This document shows positions 32,809 to 42,039 of a stretch of DNA of 64,000 bases, one piece after another (positions within the stretch are counted from its first letter, which is position 1; each line of letters opens with the position of its first letter). The stretch comes from an uncultured Bacteroidales bacterium. Lineage in GTDB: Bacteria > Bacteroidota > Bacteroidia > Bacteroidales > Paludibacteraceae. The stretch spans positions 62,001 through 126,000 of the forward strand of contig CACXCA010000022.1 of the NCBI GenBank assembly GCA_902766045.1, given 5' to 3'. The notes beneath the pieces are model-generated. The model was given only the letters and a program-made list of their open reading frames with translations. It made no database searches and was not told the origin of the DNA. Position numbers and translations under genes: made by a program.

Positions 32809-34620
32809 TCATCTATTGCGACGGAAACTATCTTTGTTTCGACGGAACTCTCTCTTCGGACGTTCATTTTTTGCATCAGAACCTTTCCCTTTTTTCCAAT
32901 CCCTATCATCTCTAGATCTTTTCCTATCACGGTCACGATTACGACGCTCTCTTCCTTCCCCGTCATCTAAACCTTCTCTGCGCGAACGTCTGTCCTTGAA
33001 GACCTCCATCAACTGTATTCCGTCTTTCTGACGAGCAAAAGCATTCATCATTGAAGGCACAACACTCTTATCTACGTCAAAGAAAGAGTAACGACTCGTG
33101 ATCTCAATATCATGAACATCAATATCATGACTATCTGTCGTATCGTTAATCAATCCTAAGACTCTCTTAGGTGTAAAGCCATCACGGGAACCCATGTTGA
33201 TCTTCAAACGCATAAGATCACCCGATGATCTTCTGCCTCCTCTTCCTGAACGATCACGATCTCCTCTCGATTTCTTATCTTTCTCAGGAATATTCAAATC
33301 AGGTGCATTCTTATAATATTCTAAGAATCTATTAAACTCCTGGCTGACAAAGTTCACAATCAAATCTTCACGACTAAGGTCCTTCAATTGTTCCATAATC
33401 ATCGGAAGATAAGGTTGGATCTGTTCCTTGTCAATATTTTCTCCTGCGTTCTGGATTCTATTAATCAAAGAGAAGAGTTGACTCTTACATACTTCCAAGC
33501 CTGAAGGAACGGTCTGCTGAACAAACGTACGATTGATGGTTCTTTCTATTGTCTTGATTTTACCCTTTTCCTTAGAATGAATAATTGAAATAGAGATACC
33601 CTTCTTTCCTGCACGACCCGTACGTCCGCTTCGATGCGTATAATTCTCCACATCATCCGGTAAATTATAATTGATGACATGGGTCAAATTATTTACATCC
33701 AATCCTCTGGCAGCCACATCCGTTGCCACCAAAATCTGTAACGTCTTATTACGGAAACGCTGCATTACCGTATCACGCTGAGCCTGAGACAAATCTCCAT
33801 GCAATGCATCTGCATTGTATCCATCTTGCATTAATTTCTCTGCAACATCCTTTGTCTCCTGACGCGTACGACAGAATATGATAGCATAAATATCTGGATT
33901 GATATCTACAACACGCTTCAAACAATTATAGCGATCTTTTGCCTGAACCATATAATATATATGCTCCACATTCTCTGTTCCAGAGTTTTTCCTTCCAATA
34001 GCAATCTCCACGCTATTGCGCATATACTTTTTGGCAATATTGGCAATCTCTTTTGGCATGGTGGCAGAGAAAAGCAAAGTACGACGCTCCTCTGGAATTT
34101 CCTGTAAGATTCTTTCTATATCTTCCTGGAATCCCATGTTAAGCATCTCATCCGCCTCGTCCAATACCAAATATCGAATACTTGAAAGTTTTACCTTTCC
34201 ACGTTCAATCAAATCAATCAAACGACCTGGTGTAGCAACCAAAATCTGAGGAGGGACATCCAATTGCTTGAACTGAGTAACAATATTCTCTCCTCCATAA
34301 ACAGGTACAATCTTCATTCCTTTGATGTACTTCGAAAAGTTCTTCAAATCATTGGAAATCTGAATACACAACTCTCTTGTAGGAGAAAGAACAAGAGCTT
34401 GGATTTTTTGCACACTGCTGTCGGTTAATTGTAATAAAGGAAGACCAAATCCTGCTGTCTTTCCTGTTCCCGTTTGGGCAAGTGCGACCAAATCCTCTGT
34501 GCTATCTCCTAACAAAAATGGAGTTACTTTCTCCTGAATCGGCATCGGTTCTACAAAACCTAAATCTTCGATTCCATGAAGGATCTCTTCGCTAAGCCCT
34601 AATTCCTTAAATGTACTCAT
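32809..34620 (-). CDS. DEAD-box ATP-dependent RNA helicase with DbpA-type RNA-binding tail
   Basis: This 603-residue protein has all DEAD-box motifs: Q motif near residue 28, GTGKT (residues 51-55), PTREL (80-84), TPGRLID, DEAD (154-157), SAT, and HRSGRTGRAGK (motif VI). After the helicase core a charged linker leads to a DbpA/CsdA-like RNA-binding domain (about residues 465-545, RLKINMGSRDGFTPKRVLGLI) and a 60-residue Arg/Asp/Lys-rich tail. It unwinds RNA, likely in ribosome assembly or cold adaptation and mRNA decay. It resembles E. coli CsdA/DeaD in layout. It stands alone with a -7 promoter element at 34648. Confidence 0.93.
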   Translation of the reverse strand: MSTFKELGLSEEILHGIEDLGFVEPMPIQEKVTPFLLGDSTEDLVALAQTGTGKTAGFGLPLLQLTDSSVQKIQALVLSPTRELCIQISNDLKNFSKYIKGMKIVPVYGGENIVTQFKQLDVPPQILVATPGRLIDLIERGKVKLSSIRYLVLDEADEMLNMGFQEDIERILQEIPEERRTLLFSATMPKEIANIAKKYMRNSVEIAIGRKNSGTENVEHIYYMVQAKDRYNCLKRVVDINPDIYAIIFCRTRQETKDVAEKLMQDGYNADALHGDLSQAQRDTVMQRFRNKTLQILVATDVAARGLDVNNLTHVINYNLPDDVENYTHRSGRTGRAGKKGISISIIHSKEKGKIKTIERTINRTFVQQTVPSGLEVCKSQLFSLINRIQNAGENIDKEQIQPYLPMIMEQLKDLSREDLIVNFVSQEFNRFLEYYKNAPDLNIPEKDKKSRGDRDRSGRGGRRSSGDLMRLKINMGSRDGFTPKRVLGLINDTTDSHDIDVHDIEITSRYSFFDVDKSVVPSMMNAFARQKDGIQLMEVFKDRRSRREGLDDGEGRERRNRDRDRKRSRDDRDWKKGKGSDAKNERPKREFRRNKDSFRRNR

Positions 34621-34647
34621 GTACTATAAAATAAAAAAATTAAGTTG

Positions 34648-34655
34648 CAAAGGTA
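34648..34655 (-). promoter_or_regulatory. Putative -7 element for the DEAD-box helicase gene
   Basis: The minus strand reads TACCTTTG, matching TAnnTTTG, 27 bp upstream of the ATG. No -33 TTG at the right distance. Confidence 0.5.
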
Positions 34656-34745
34656 CAATTAATTTTCGACTTTTCTTTGGTTTTGACGAAATTATATCTT
34701 AAAATTTGATAAATTGCCTCAGATCCAATAAGAAAGCTCCCCCCA

Positions 34746-35585
34746 TTAATAATATTCAATCACACGTTCCGATAAAGTTTTAGCATCAACTCCGACATAG
34801 CGAACAGCAACAATCCAATTCAATTTCGGATCGAATTCATACTTATAATTCTCTGGGAGAAAACTATCCCCTGTTTCATCGATAGCTTCTTGTTTGATCA
34901 GATTTCCTCCTTTATCATACGTCAAAGCAGCCGATAACACAACCGTTTGTTCATCCGATGCATATACATCAAATGACACTAATTGCTCATTTTCATTATA
35001 CGTCTCTTTTCTGAAGTTTACCAACTCCCTCTTCTCATTGTATATCTTCACATCTTTCGGTAAGCCTTTCTTATCCATCTGACGGACTTCCTTTTTTATT
35101 TGTTCATTGTTTTTATTATACAATATAGAAGTCTCTATCATGTTGTCATCATTATATTCTGTCACCTCCTTTTGTAAGAACTGACCTTCTTCGTCAACCT
35201 GCATAGCCTCTGTCTGTCTTCCTTTTTCATCATGTGCAAATACAGAGATGAATGATAACTTACCCAAGTCATCATAAATAAGTCGTTTCGAAAGCATCCC
35301 GTTGTCGTCATAGATAGATACTATTTTCTGAACCGTATCACCATCCATGTCAAATACATCCAGTTCCTCTAACCTTCCTTTTTTATTAAATACTTTCTTT
35401 GTCGATTGGAGCAGTTTCCCTTTCTTTACCTTCCCAAATTCATCCACAACTACATCATACTCAAACTCTTGAACAGATTTTACATCTCCTCTAAGATTCA
35501 TATCTGTCAGATCATTTTTCTTTTCAGCACAACTGAAAAAGAAAAACACAGAAAATATAAAATAAATAAATCGTCCTGCTTTCAT
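34746..35585 (-). CDS. Lipoprotein with YD/RHS-like beta repeats, function unknown
   Basis: This 279-residue protein has a lipoprotein signal (lipobox FFFSC, Cys about residue 19) and about ten short repeats of the type YDDNGMLSKRLIYDDLGKL, EGQFLQKEVTEYNDDN and YDKGGNLIKQEAID. These resemble the YD/RHS or MORN-like beta-hairpin repeats seen in many Bacteroidota lipoproteins. No enzymatic motif. Its ATG overlaps the last base of the rnr stop codon (TAATG arrangement), so translation is coupled to rnr, although a functional link with an RNase is not obvious. Likely outer-membrane or periplasmic. Confidence 0.72.
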   Translation of the reverse strand: MKAGRFIYFIFSVFFFFSCAEKKNDLTDMNLRGDVKSVQEFEYDVVVDEFGKVKKGKLLQSTKKVFNKKGRLEELDVFDMDGDTVQKIVSIYDDNGMLSKRLIYDDLGKLSFISVFAHDEKGRQTEAMQVDEEGQFLQKEVTEYNDDNMIETSILYNKNNEQIKKEVRQMDKKGLPKDVKIYNEKRELVNFRKETYNENEQLVSFDVYASDEQTVVLSAALTYDKGGNLIKQEAIDETGDSFLPENYKYEFDPKLNWIVAVRYVGVDAKTLSERVIEYY

Positions 35586-37783
35586 TATAGTTTCTCTATT
35601 AATTCAAAATCCATCTGTTTCTTATCCAAATTAGTCTTTTTCACACGAATAACGACCTCGTCTCCCAAACAATATGTTCGTTGATACTTCTTTCCTACCA
35701 GACAATAATTCTTTTCATCAAAAGTATAAAAATCATCATCTAGATCACGGATAGGCACCATACCTTCACACTTGTTCTCATTCAATTCAACATACATTCC
35801 CCACTCCTGAATGCCAGAGATTACGCCATTATAGGTCTTGCCTATTTTATCCTGCATGAACTCTACCTGTTTATACTTAATTGAAGAACGTTCTGCATTA
35901 GCAGCCAACTGTTCCATTTCTGAACAGTGCTTACACTTCTCTTCGTATTCATCTTCGTTAACACTTTTCTTGCCATCCGCATAAAGATCCAACAAACGAT
36001 GAGCTATCACATCCGGATAACGACGAATAGGCGATGTGAAGTGTGTATAATAGTCAAATGACAAACCATAATGGCCTCTTGCTTCGGTCGAATAAAGAGC
36101 CTTCGCCATAGAACGAATTGCCACCATCTCAATTAAATTCTGTTCTTTTTTCCCTTTAACATCAGAAAGCAATCTGTTGATGGAGTTTGTCACCTCTTTT
36201 CTTTTTCCTGCCGTATTCAGTTTATATCCGAACTTGGAAATAAAACGAGACAAATCATTCAACTTCTCAACATCTGGATCGTCATGAACACGATAAATAA
36301 ATGTCTTGGCCTTTCCTTCTGCATTTTTCTTCTTTCCAATATGTTCCGAAACAGTCTTATTCGCCAGTAACATAAACTCCTCAATCAGCTTATTAGCATC
36401 CTGCGACTCTTTAAAATAAACACTCAATGGCTTTCCTGATTCATCTATCTCAAATCGAACCTCCACACGATCAAATGCAATACCTCCCAGTTGGAAACGA
36501 CGTTCTCTCAACTTCTTGGCCAACATATCCAACGTCAGGATCTCTTCTTTCATGTCACCCTCTTTCGTCTCTATCACCTGTTGAGCCTCTTCGTATGTGA
36601 AGCGTCTCTGAGAACGAATGACCGTGTGTTTAATTTTATAATTCAATACATTGGCATTGTCGTCCATCTCAAATAATACAGAATAACAAAGTTTATCCTC
36701 ATCAGGACGCAATGAACATAGCTCATTCGATAATTTCTCTGGCAACATCGGAACAGTACGATCCACCAAATATACGGATGTGGCTCTTCGATAAGCCTCT
36801 TTATCTATCTCATCACCCGGTCTCACATAATATGTAACATCAGCTATATGAACACCAGCCTCCCAATGTCCATTCTCCAATTTTCGCAAAGATAACGCAT
36901 CATCAAAGTCTTTTGCATCCTTCGGGTCTATCGTAAACGTTGGTACTCCACGACAATCCAATCTCCTCAGGATCTCACGCTCCGGAATCTCCGATGGTAT
37001 CTCATTTGCCAAGTTCTCCAATTCACTCGGATAATTATACGGAAGACCATATTCCAGAAGTATTGCATGCATCTCAGTCTCATTATCACCCGAAGCACCC
37101 AATATTTCCTTTACTTCTCCCACTGGATTTCGGTCACTGCTCGACCAATCTGTGATCTTAACTAATGCCTTATCACCGTTTTTACCACCCTTAATCTTAT
37201 CTATCGGAATGAAGATATCATTCGTCATCACCTTATCATCTACCAACAAAAATGCATAATTCTCCTTCACATCCAACTTTCCGACATACATATCCCGTCC
37301 TCGACGCAATATATCTATGACCTGTCCCTCCTGCGGACGATCCTTACGGCACGCAAACAACCGAATACGAACCGTATCCCCTGCAACCGCTTTGTTTAAG
37401 TATTTTTCTGTTATGTATATCTCCTCTGCACATTCTTGTGAGCAAACGACCATCTTTCCTCCAGCACGACGTTCCAACACACCAACAACAGATCCCGAAC
37501 GTCCATCTAACTGATATTTGCCATGACCAGCCTCCACCAAAAAGTTCTGAAAAGCCATCGTGTCAAGCAATTGTATCAACATACGCTTTTGTTGCGTTGA
37601 TTTCAACCCAACTTCATACGCCACTTGCCTATAATCATAGACTCTATTAGGATTCTCCTCAAAAAGTTTCACCACCCGCTTCATTATCTCTTGTTTCGTA
37701 AAGTGTGTAGCCTCTATTAAAGGACGCTCTTTTTTCCTCTTTTTGGAAGACAAACTTGTTCTTGCTTTTTTATTTCTAGCCAT
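35585..37783 (-). CDS. rnr: Ribonuclease R
   Basis: This 732-residue 3'-5' exoribonuclease of the RNB family begins with a basic tail, a winged-helix region (about residues 25-80) and cold-shock OB folds, then the RNB catalytic core (about residues 255-590) with the signature DPKDAKDFDDALSL (acidic metal-binding residues) and the block HYGLSFDYYTHFTSPIRRYPD. A C-terminal S1 domain ends the protein (about residues 640-725). RNase R degrades structured RNA and is important in rRNA and tmRNA quality control. The neighbouring DEAD-box gene could act in the same pathway. The lipoprotein gene downstream overlaps by one base. Confidence 0.95.
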   Translation of the reverse strand: MARNKKARTSLSSKKRKKERPLIEATHFTKQEIMKRVVKLFEENPNRVYDYRQVAYEVGLKSTQQKRMLIQLLDTMAFQNFLVEAGHGKYQLDGRSGSVVGVLERRAGGKMVVCSQECAEEIYITEKYLNKAVAGDTVRIRLFACRKDRPQEGQVIDILRRGRDMYVGKLDVKENYAFLLVDDKVMTNDIFIPIDKIKGGKNGDKALVKITDWSSSDRNPVGEVKEILGASGDNETEMHAILLEYGLPYNYPSELENLANEIPSEIPEREILRRLDCRGVPTFTIDPKDAKDFDDALSLRKLENGHWEAGVHIADVTYYVRPGDEIDKEAYRRATSVYLVDRTVPMLPEKLSNELCSLRPDEDKLCYSVLFEMDDNANVLNYKIKHTVIRSQRRFTYEEAQQVIETKEGDMKEEILTLDMLAKKLRERRFQLGGIAFDRVEVRFEIDESGKPLSVYFKESQDANKLIEEFMLLANKTVSEHIGKKKNAEGKAKTFIYRVHDDPDVEKLNDLSRFISKFGYKLNTAGKRKEVTNSINRLLSDVKGKKEQNLIEMVAIRSMAKALYSTEARGHYGLSFDYYTHFTSPIRRYPDVIAHRLLDLYADGKKSVNEDEYEEKCKHCSEMEQLAANAERSSIKYKQVEFMQDKIGKTYNGVISGIQEWGMYVELNENKCEGMVPIRDLDDDFYTFDEKNYCLVGKKYQRTYCLGDEVVIRVKKTNLDKKQMDFELIEKL

Positions 37784-37881
37784 TTTGAATACCTTTTCTA
37801 TGCGGGTTCGATAAATTCATTTCGTAAATTCTGAATTTGTTTCGATTCCATTTTTTGTTTTGTGTTCGATTTTATATTGTG

Positions 37882-37903
37882 GAGACGCAATGCATTGCGT
37901 CTC
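37882..37903. repeat. Perfect 22-bp palindrome (REP-like interspersed repeat)
   Basis: Half-site GAGACGCAATG followed by its exact reverse complement, with one further A:T pair possible across the flanks. Palindromes of this kind with a GTAGAGACGC-type half are, from memory, dispersed repeats in genomes of this and other phyla. I see one copy in this window. Confidence 0.7.
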
Positions 37904-38169
37904 TACGGTGACCGACTGACAAACAGTGAAATACCGAAATAAATCAAAAAACACCGAAAGGTTTATCAACCCATAATTTATACTAACTTTTGTTTAACTG
38001 GTGAATTAACAGAACTCACCTAATAATCTTTTTTGTAAAGATAAACAAAATTTGATTATTGCCACATAATATACCAAACAATATAACGAACACACATCAA
38101 TCTTTTCTCTTCTAAAGGGGCACCTTCTACAAAATTTCTCAAAACATAATATAAATCATATATTTAACA

Positions 38170-38177
38170 TATCTTTG
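38170..38177 (+). promoter_or_regulatory. Putative -7 element for the PCMD-like gene
   Basis: TATCTTTG matches TAnnTTTG, 19 bp before the ATG at 38197. No -33 TTG. Confidence 0.5.
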
Positions 38178-38196
38178 TAACCCAAAGACTACTAGA

Positions 38197-39150
38197 ATGA
38201 GACACATAGGATTTTTTTTCATAATCAGCATACTAACAAGCTGGTGCGCACAGGCACAAATCATAAAGCCTCTTAACTTTGGCAATTTCGAGACATGGAT
38301 TACTCGAGAAGTCAAAGAATCAAAGATTATCGGAGGGAAGATGAAGAAAATCTATGTAATAGGCCCTCAAGAATATATCACAAGCGATTTATTAGCTCCT
38401 TTCTCCTATAGAAAAAAAACAATTTGGTCTTCCTCCAATGTATATGCAAAAGTGGCAGGAATCATCAAGGCCAGCAACTCTGTAGAACCGGAGGAAAGAG
38501 GGGATGGATACTGTGCGAGACTTGACACAAGAATCGAACATGTGAAAGTATTGGGAATTATTAATGTTTCCGTCCTTGTCTCAGGTAGTTTCTTTACTGG
38601 AGAAACTATCGAACCAATAAAATCGACTGATGATCCTTATTGCAACATGAGTTTTGGAACCCCATTCAATCAAAAACCAAAAGCTCTGTTATTAGATTAT
38701 AAATGCAATATCTCCTCCAACAACTACGTCATGAAATATCCTGGAGTCGGTTCCAAAAAGATTGAAGGAATTCAAGACAAAGCTGAAATTTGGATCTATC
38801 TTCAAAAAAGATGGGAAGATGCAGACGGAAATATACATGCGTTACGTGTAGGAACCATGCGTACTCAATTTGATCAGAATGTCCCTGAATGGAAAAATCA
38901 ACAACGTTTCGAAATTCATTATGGAGATATTAGCCAAACTAGCTACTACAAAGAATACATGCATTTAAACGGTCCTTACCGTGCCCGTAACAGCAAAGGT
39001 GCTATCGTCCCTATCATTGAAGAAGGTTGGGGAACAGAAAAAGACACTCCAACACACATGATTCTGATGGTTACTTCAGGCAACCAAGGAGCATTTATTG
39101 GATCAATAGGAAACACCTTATGGGTGGATAATCTTCAATTTGAATACTAA
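38197..39150 (+). CDS. PCMD-like secreted protein (putative carbohydrate metabolism domain)
   Basis: This 317-residue protein has a signal peptide (about residues 1-20, CAQAQ) and a single beta-rich domain. Features such as NFETW near the N-terminus, GTPFNQKPKALLLDYKCN (about residues 164-181), EIWIYLQKRWED and the terminal NTLWVDNLQFEY are typical of the PCMD family, a beta-sandwich found in Bacteroidota polysaccharide-use regions. A role in glycan binding is inferred from the family; no catalytic residue is identified. It is convergent with a glycosidase pair, which suits a carbohydrate context. Confidence 0.68.
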   Translation: MRHIGFFFIISILTSWCAQAQIIKPLNFGNFETWITREVKESKIIGGKMKKIYVIGPQEYITSDLLAPFSYRKKTIWSSSNVYAKVAGIIKASNSVEPEERGDGYCARLDTRIEHVKVLGIINVSVLVSGSFFTGETIEPIKSTDDPYCNMSFGTPFNQKPKALLLDYKCNISSNNYVMKYPGVGSKKIEGIQDKAEIWIYLQKRWEDADGNIHALRVGTMRTQFDQNVPEWKNQQRFEIHYGDISQTSYYKEYMHLNGPYRARNSKGAIVPIIEEGWGTEKDTPTHMILMVTSGNQGAFIGSIGNTLWVDNLQFEY

Positions 39151-39195
39151 TCAGAGAACCATTCGTTTACACTGGATTCTCCCCTATTGAGCCCT

Positions 39196-40695
39196 CTATC
39201 TCTTCATATATAAAACGAACTCAAACGGGTCACTTTCTCTTCTATAGCGATTAACAGAAGTAACCGTAACATTATAAATCGTATTTTTCTTCAAATTCAG
39301 TTTGTCCATATTCACCCTATTCGAGGCTGTTCTACAAACAATGTTCTTAGGGTTATCAAAATCACACACATCCGAATCAGGGAAAGCATATACAACATAA
39401 TAAGATGGACTCTCACCTCCTTCTGCCACGACAGGACTCCAGCTCAAGATAGAATCCCCTTCAATTTGTAAATCCATTGGGAAATGAGCCTCTCTACCTC
39501 CTTTCATTTCTGGAAGAAGCGCAGGATAAGCATAAAATTCATTCTTTAAGCTATCCAATAATCCTTGTGGATTTCGCAAGAGATAATGGGTGCTATAAAA
39601 TAGCAAACCATCAATATTCACACATTCCTGATTGAAATGCATCTGACGCACCAATTCATTCGGGGTCTTCCATGCCTTAGGCTTATTCACCTCCAGTCCG
39701 GAAGCATATAATCCGAAATATAGCTGACAACTTGCTGGCACATGAGTTCTCCACCATGGAGCCAAAACAGCATAATCAGCCACCGTCTTACCAATTTCCC
39801 AATACAACTGAGGTGCCAAATAATCTACCCATCCTTTTTCTGCCCAAAGCAAGACATCTGCATATAAATCATCATAATTAGACACACCTGCCTTCGTCTC
39901 CGAACCTCTTTCATCCTTTGCCTTATTACGCCATACACCGAACGGACTGACACCGAACTGGACCCAAGGTTTTGTCTCCAGCAACATCTGATGAATCCGT
40001 GCCACTATACGATTTACATTATCGCGTCGCCAATCGCCTTTATTCGAAAAGCCACGATTGTATTTTTGAAACGTATCCTCATCAGGAAAATCTTTCCCGC
40101 CTATAGGATATGGATAAAAATAATCATCTAAATGAAGAGCATCAATGTCATAACGAACGACAATATCCTTCAAGACTTTCAACAAATAATCAGCTGTTTC
40201 ATCTTGTCCAGGATCAAAAAATATCTTATCACCATATTGCTTAAACAGATAGAGTTTCTTAAAATAAATATGCTGTTCGCATAACTTAGACTTGGGTGTG
40301 TTGGTCACACGATACGGATTGATCCATGCATGGACCTCCATACAACGTTTATGAGACTCTTCAACGACCAACTGAAGTGGGTCAAATGAAGCATCAGAAG
40401 GTGCCTTCCCCTGTTCACCCGTCAACCACTCAGACCATGGCTCTATATCAGATTTATATAATGCATCAGAGGTGGGACGGATCTGAAAGATAACCGTATT
40501 AATACCACACTTATACAAAGAGTCCAGAAGCAGAACTAATTCCTGCTTCTGGTACTCTGATACTGAATCACGGCTTGAAGGCCAGTCTATATTTGCAACA
40601 GTAGCTATCCAAACACCTCTCATCTCATGCTTCACCTGACCGAAGCAATAAAAAGGCAATAAAAGGATAAGCAACCACCAATATTTACGTTTCAT
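39196..40695 (-). CDS. GH10-like (GHL10/DUF187) family glycoside hydrolase, secreted
   Basis: The ATG at 40695 is used (MKRKYWWLLILLL); the frame can be extended to a TTG one codon upstream. The 499-residue product has a signal peptide (about residues 1-19) and a GHL10 TIM-barrel (PF02638): MRGVWIATVANIDWPS, NTVIFQIRPTSDALY, EVHAWINPYRV, DALHLDDYFYPYP, VQFGVSPFGVW and YLAPQLYWEIG. A fibronectin-III-like C-terminal part follows (about residues 400-499). Related proteins cleave peptidoglycan-derived or polysaccharide glycans; the exact substrate is unknown. Its start overlaps the GH5 stop (TGATG), so the pair is co-translated. Confidence 0.88.
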   Translation of the reverse strand: MKRKYWWLLILLLPFYCFGQVKHEMRGVWIATVANIDWPSSRDSVSEYQKQELVLLLDSLYKCGINTVIFQIRPTSDALYKSDIEPWSEWLTGEQGKAPSDASFDPLQLVVEESHKRCMEVHAWINPYRVTNTPKSKLCEQHIYFKKLYLFKQYGDKIFFDPGQDETADYLLKVLKDIVVRYDIDALHLDDYFYPYPIGGKDFPDEDTFQKYNRGFSNKGDWRRDNVNRIVARIHQMLLETKPWVQFGVSPFGVWRNKAKDERGSETKAGVSNYDDLYADVLLWAEKGWVDYLAPQLYWEIGKTVADYAVLAPWWRTHVPASCQLYFGLYASGLEVNKPKAWKTPNELVRQMHFNQECVNIDGLLFYSTHYLLRNPQGLLDSLKNEFYAYPALLPEMKGGREAHFPMDLQIEGDSILSWSPVVAEGGESPSYYVVYAFPDSDVCDFDNPKNIVCRTASNRVNMDKLNLKKNTIYNVTVTSVNRYRRESDPFEFVLYMKR

Positions 40696-41957
40696 CAATT
40701 ATTATACTTTGCCTCATGCAATTTATTGAAAATATATTCACCTGAAGCGGTCAATATCTTTTTATCCAATGGATACATTTTTCCGTCATTCCATTTAAGA
40801 GCAGCGCACTCACCACCCTCAGCACTGTAACTCCAGTTACACCAACTAACGATCTGATGAGCCTCATTGTCACCGTCAAATACATTCAACCACTTCTCTG
40901 TCATATCGAGACGCAGATTATGCCATCCACTCGCATCGGTCGTACCAAACTCAGTAACAAAAATTGGCAAGCTTTTTAGAATACAAGTGATACCTTTCTC
41001 TGCATCATCTTTTATGAATGGTGTCATGAAATCATATCCACGTCCCATAGTAGAATCAACTGGAGTACCATCATTATGAGAAGCCGCATAGAAATGGAAT
41101 GAATACATTAGATTATCATAAACATTGCCATTTTCATCCTGAGGTTCATGACCTATAACATCTTGCGGACGCTGGCTCCATTCTGGTGTTCCACAAATAC
41201 AAACCACATCATGGTCATTCTCACGAATAATCTTTAACATCTCCTCGCAATATGGTTTGATATGTCTTAACCATGTCACTTCACCCTTTGTAGAATTAGG
41301 CTCATTACACAATTCGTAGATAACATGTTTCTGGTATTGGAATCTACGTGAACAATATGTAAAGAAATCGGCTGCTAAATCGACTCCACAACATGGATGC
41401 TTTCTATAATATGCACTCTGAGGATTTCCTGGACTATGCACATGCCAATCAATTAACAGATAAATTCCATTTTCGGCGCACCATTTCGCCACGTTCTCCA
41501 AATGTCTAGTCTTATGTGTTGGATTATAAGCATATCCTCCTTCTTCATCTACATAAAATGCCAAACGGAACACATTACATTTCCAATCTTTTGCCAAAGA
41601 TTTAATGTTTTCTTCCGTTATGTTAGCTACACCAGCCCACTGCATACCATGTGAGCTCATTCCTCGTAACTGTACAGGATTACCTTTTTCATCGCACAAA
41701 CAACGAGCGCCTTCAGCATTCTTGGCCACCTTAAGCTTACCCCATTTATCAACTGGAGAGCCTTTAGGATATTCCATAGGCATTAATATCTCCACCTCTT
41801 TAGAAGAAGGTGAAATTTTCCCAAAAGGAGATGACGGCTTGGCTGTTTTGGTTGTTGTCTCCGTCTTGACATCTTTCTCAACGTTCCGATCTTTCCCGTC
41901 AGAGCATCCACTCCATATCACTGCCGCCACACAAGCAAAAATCCAATTTCTTACCAT
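40695..41957 (-). CDS. GH5 family glycoside hydrolase (endoglucanase-like) lipoprotein
   Basis: This 420-residue protein has a lipoprotein signal (VIWSGC, Cys 18), a Thr/Lys/Pro linker and a GH5 TIM-barrel from about residue 70. Markers are LRGMSSHGMQW, WKCNVFRLAFYV, YLLIDWHVH, the acid/base Glu in YELCNEPN (E219) and the nucleophile Glu in IFVTEFGTTDASG (E336). The family is mainly endo-beta-1,4-glucanase or related; subfamily GH5_2-like is a guess from the motifs. It is likely attached to the outer membrane. It is transcribed from its own consensus promoter and coupled to the downstream GHL10 gene. Confidence 0.9.
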   Translation of the reverse strand: MVRNWIFACVAAVIWSGCSDGKDRNVEKDVKTETTTKTAKPSSPFGKISPSSKEVEILMPMEYPKGSPVDKWGKLKVAKNAEGARCLCDEKGNPVQLRGMSSHGMQWAGVANITEENIKSLAKDWKCNVFRLAFYVDEEGGYAYNPTHKTRHLENVAKWCAENGIYLLIDWHVHSPGNPQSAYYRKHPCCGVDLAADFFTYCSRRFQYQKHVIYELCNEPNSTKGEVTWLRHIKPYCEEMLKIIRENDHDVVCICGTPEWSQRPQDVIGHEPQDENGNVYDNLMYSFHFYAASHNDGTPVDSTMGRGYDFMTPFIKDDAEKGITCILKSLPIFVTEFGTTDASGWHNLRLDMTEKWLNVFDGDNEAHQIVSWCNWSYSAEGGECAALKWNDGKMYPLDKKILTASGEYIFNKLHEAKYNN

Positions 41958-42009
41958 ATATCAACCATATTTACATTTAACTTTCAATTTTAATGATTCT
42001 ATGTTTTAG

Positions 42010-42039
42010 CAAATATATAATTATTTTTTAATAATGCAA
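42010..42039 (-). promoter_or_regulatory. Bacteroidota-type promoter for the GH5-GHL10 pair
   Basis: On the minus strand TTG (42039-42037), 19-bp spacer, TATATTTG (42017-42010). The -33 part lies inside the 3' end of mtgA. Predicted leader about 45-50 nt. Confidence 0.75.

Larger units (their letters stand above)
37784..38196. other. 413-bp divergent intergenic region
   Basis: Region between rnr (minus) and the PCMD-like gene (plus). It contains a perfect 22-bp palindrome at 37882-37903 and, at its right end, a -7 promoter element at 38170. No convincing rnr promoter was seen, and no coding frame. The stretch 37920-38160 is AT-rich and otherwise featureless to me. Confidence 0.6.
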
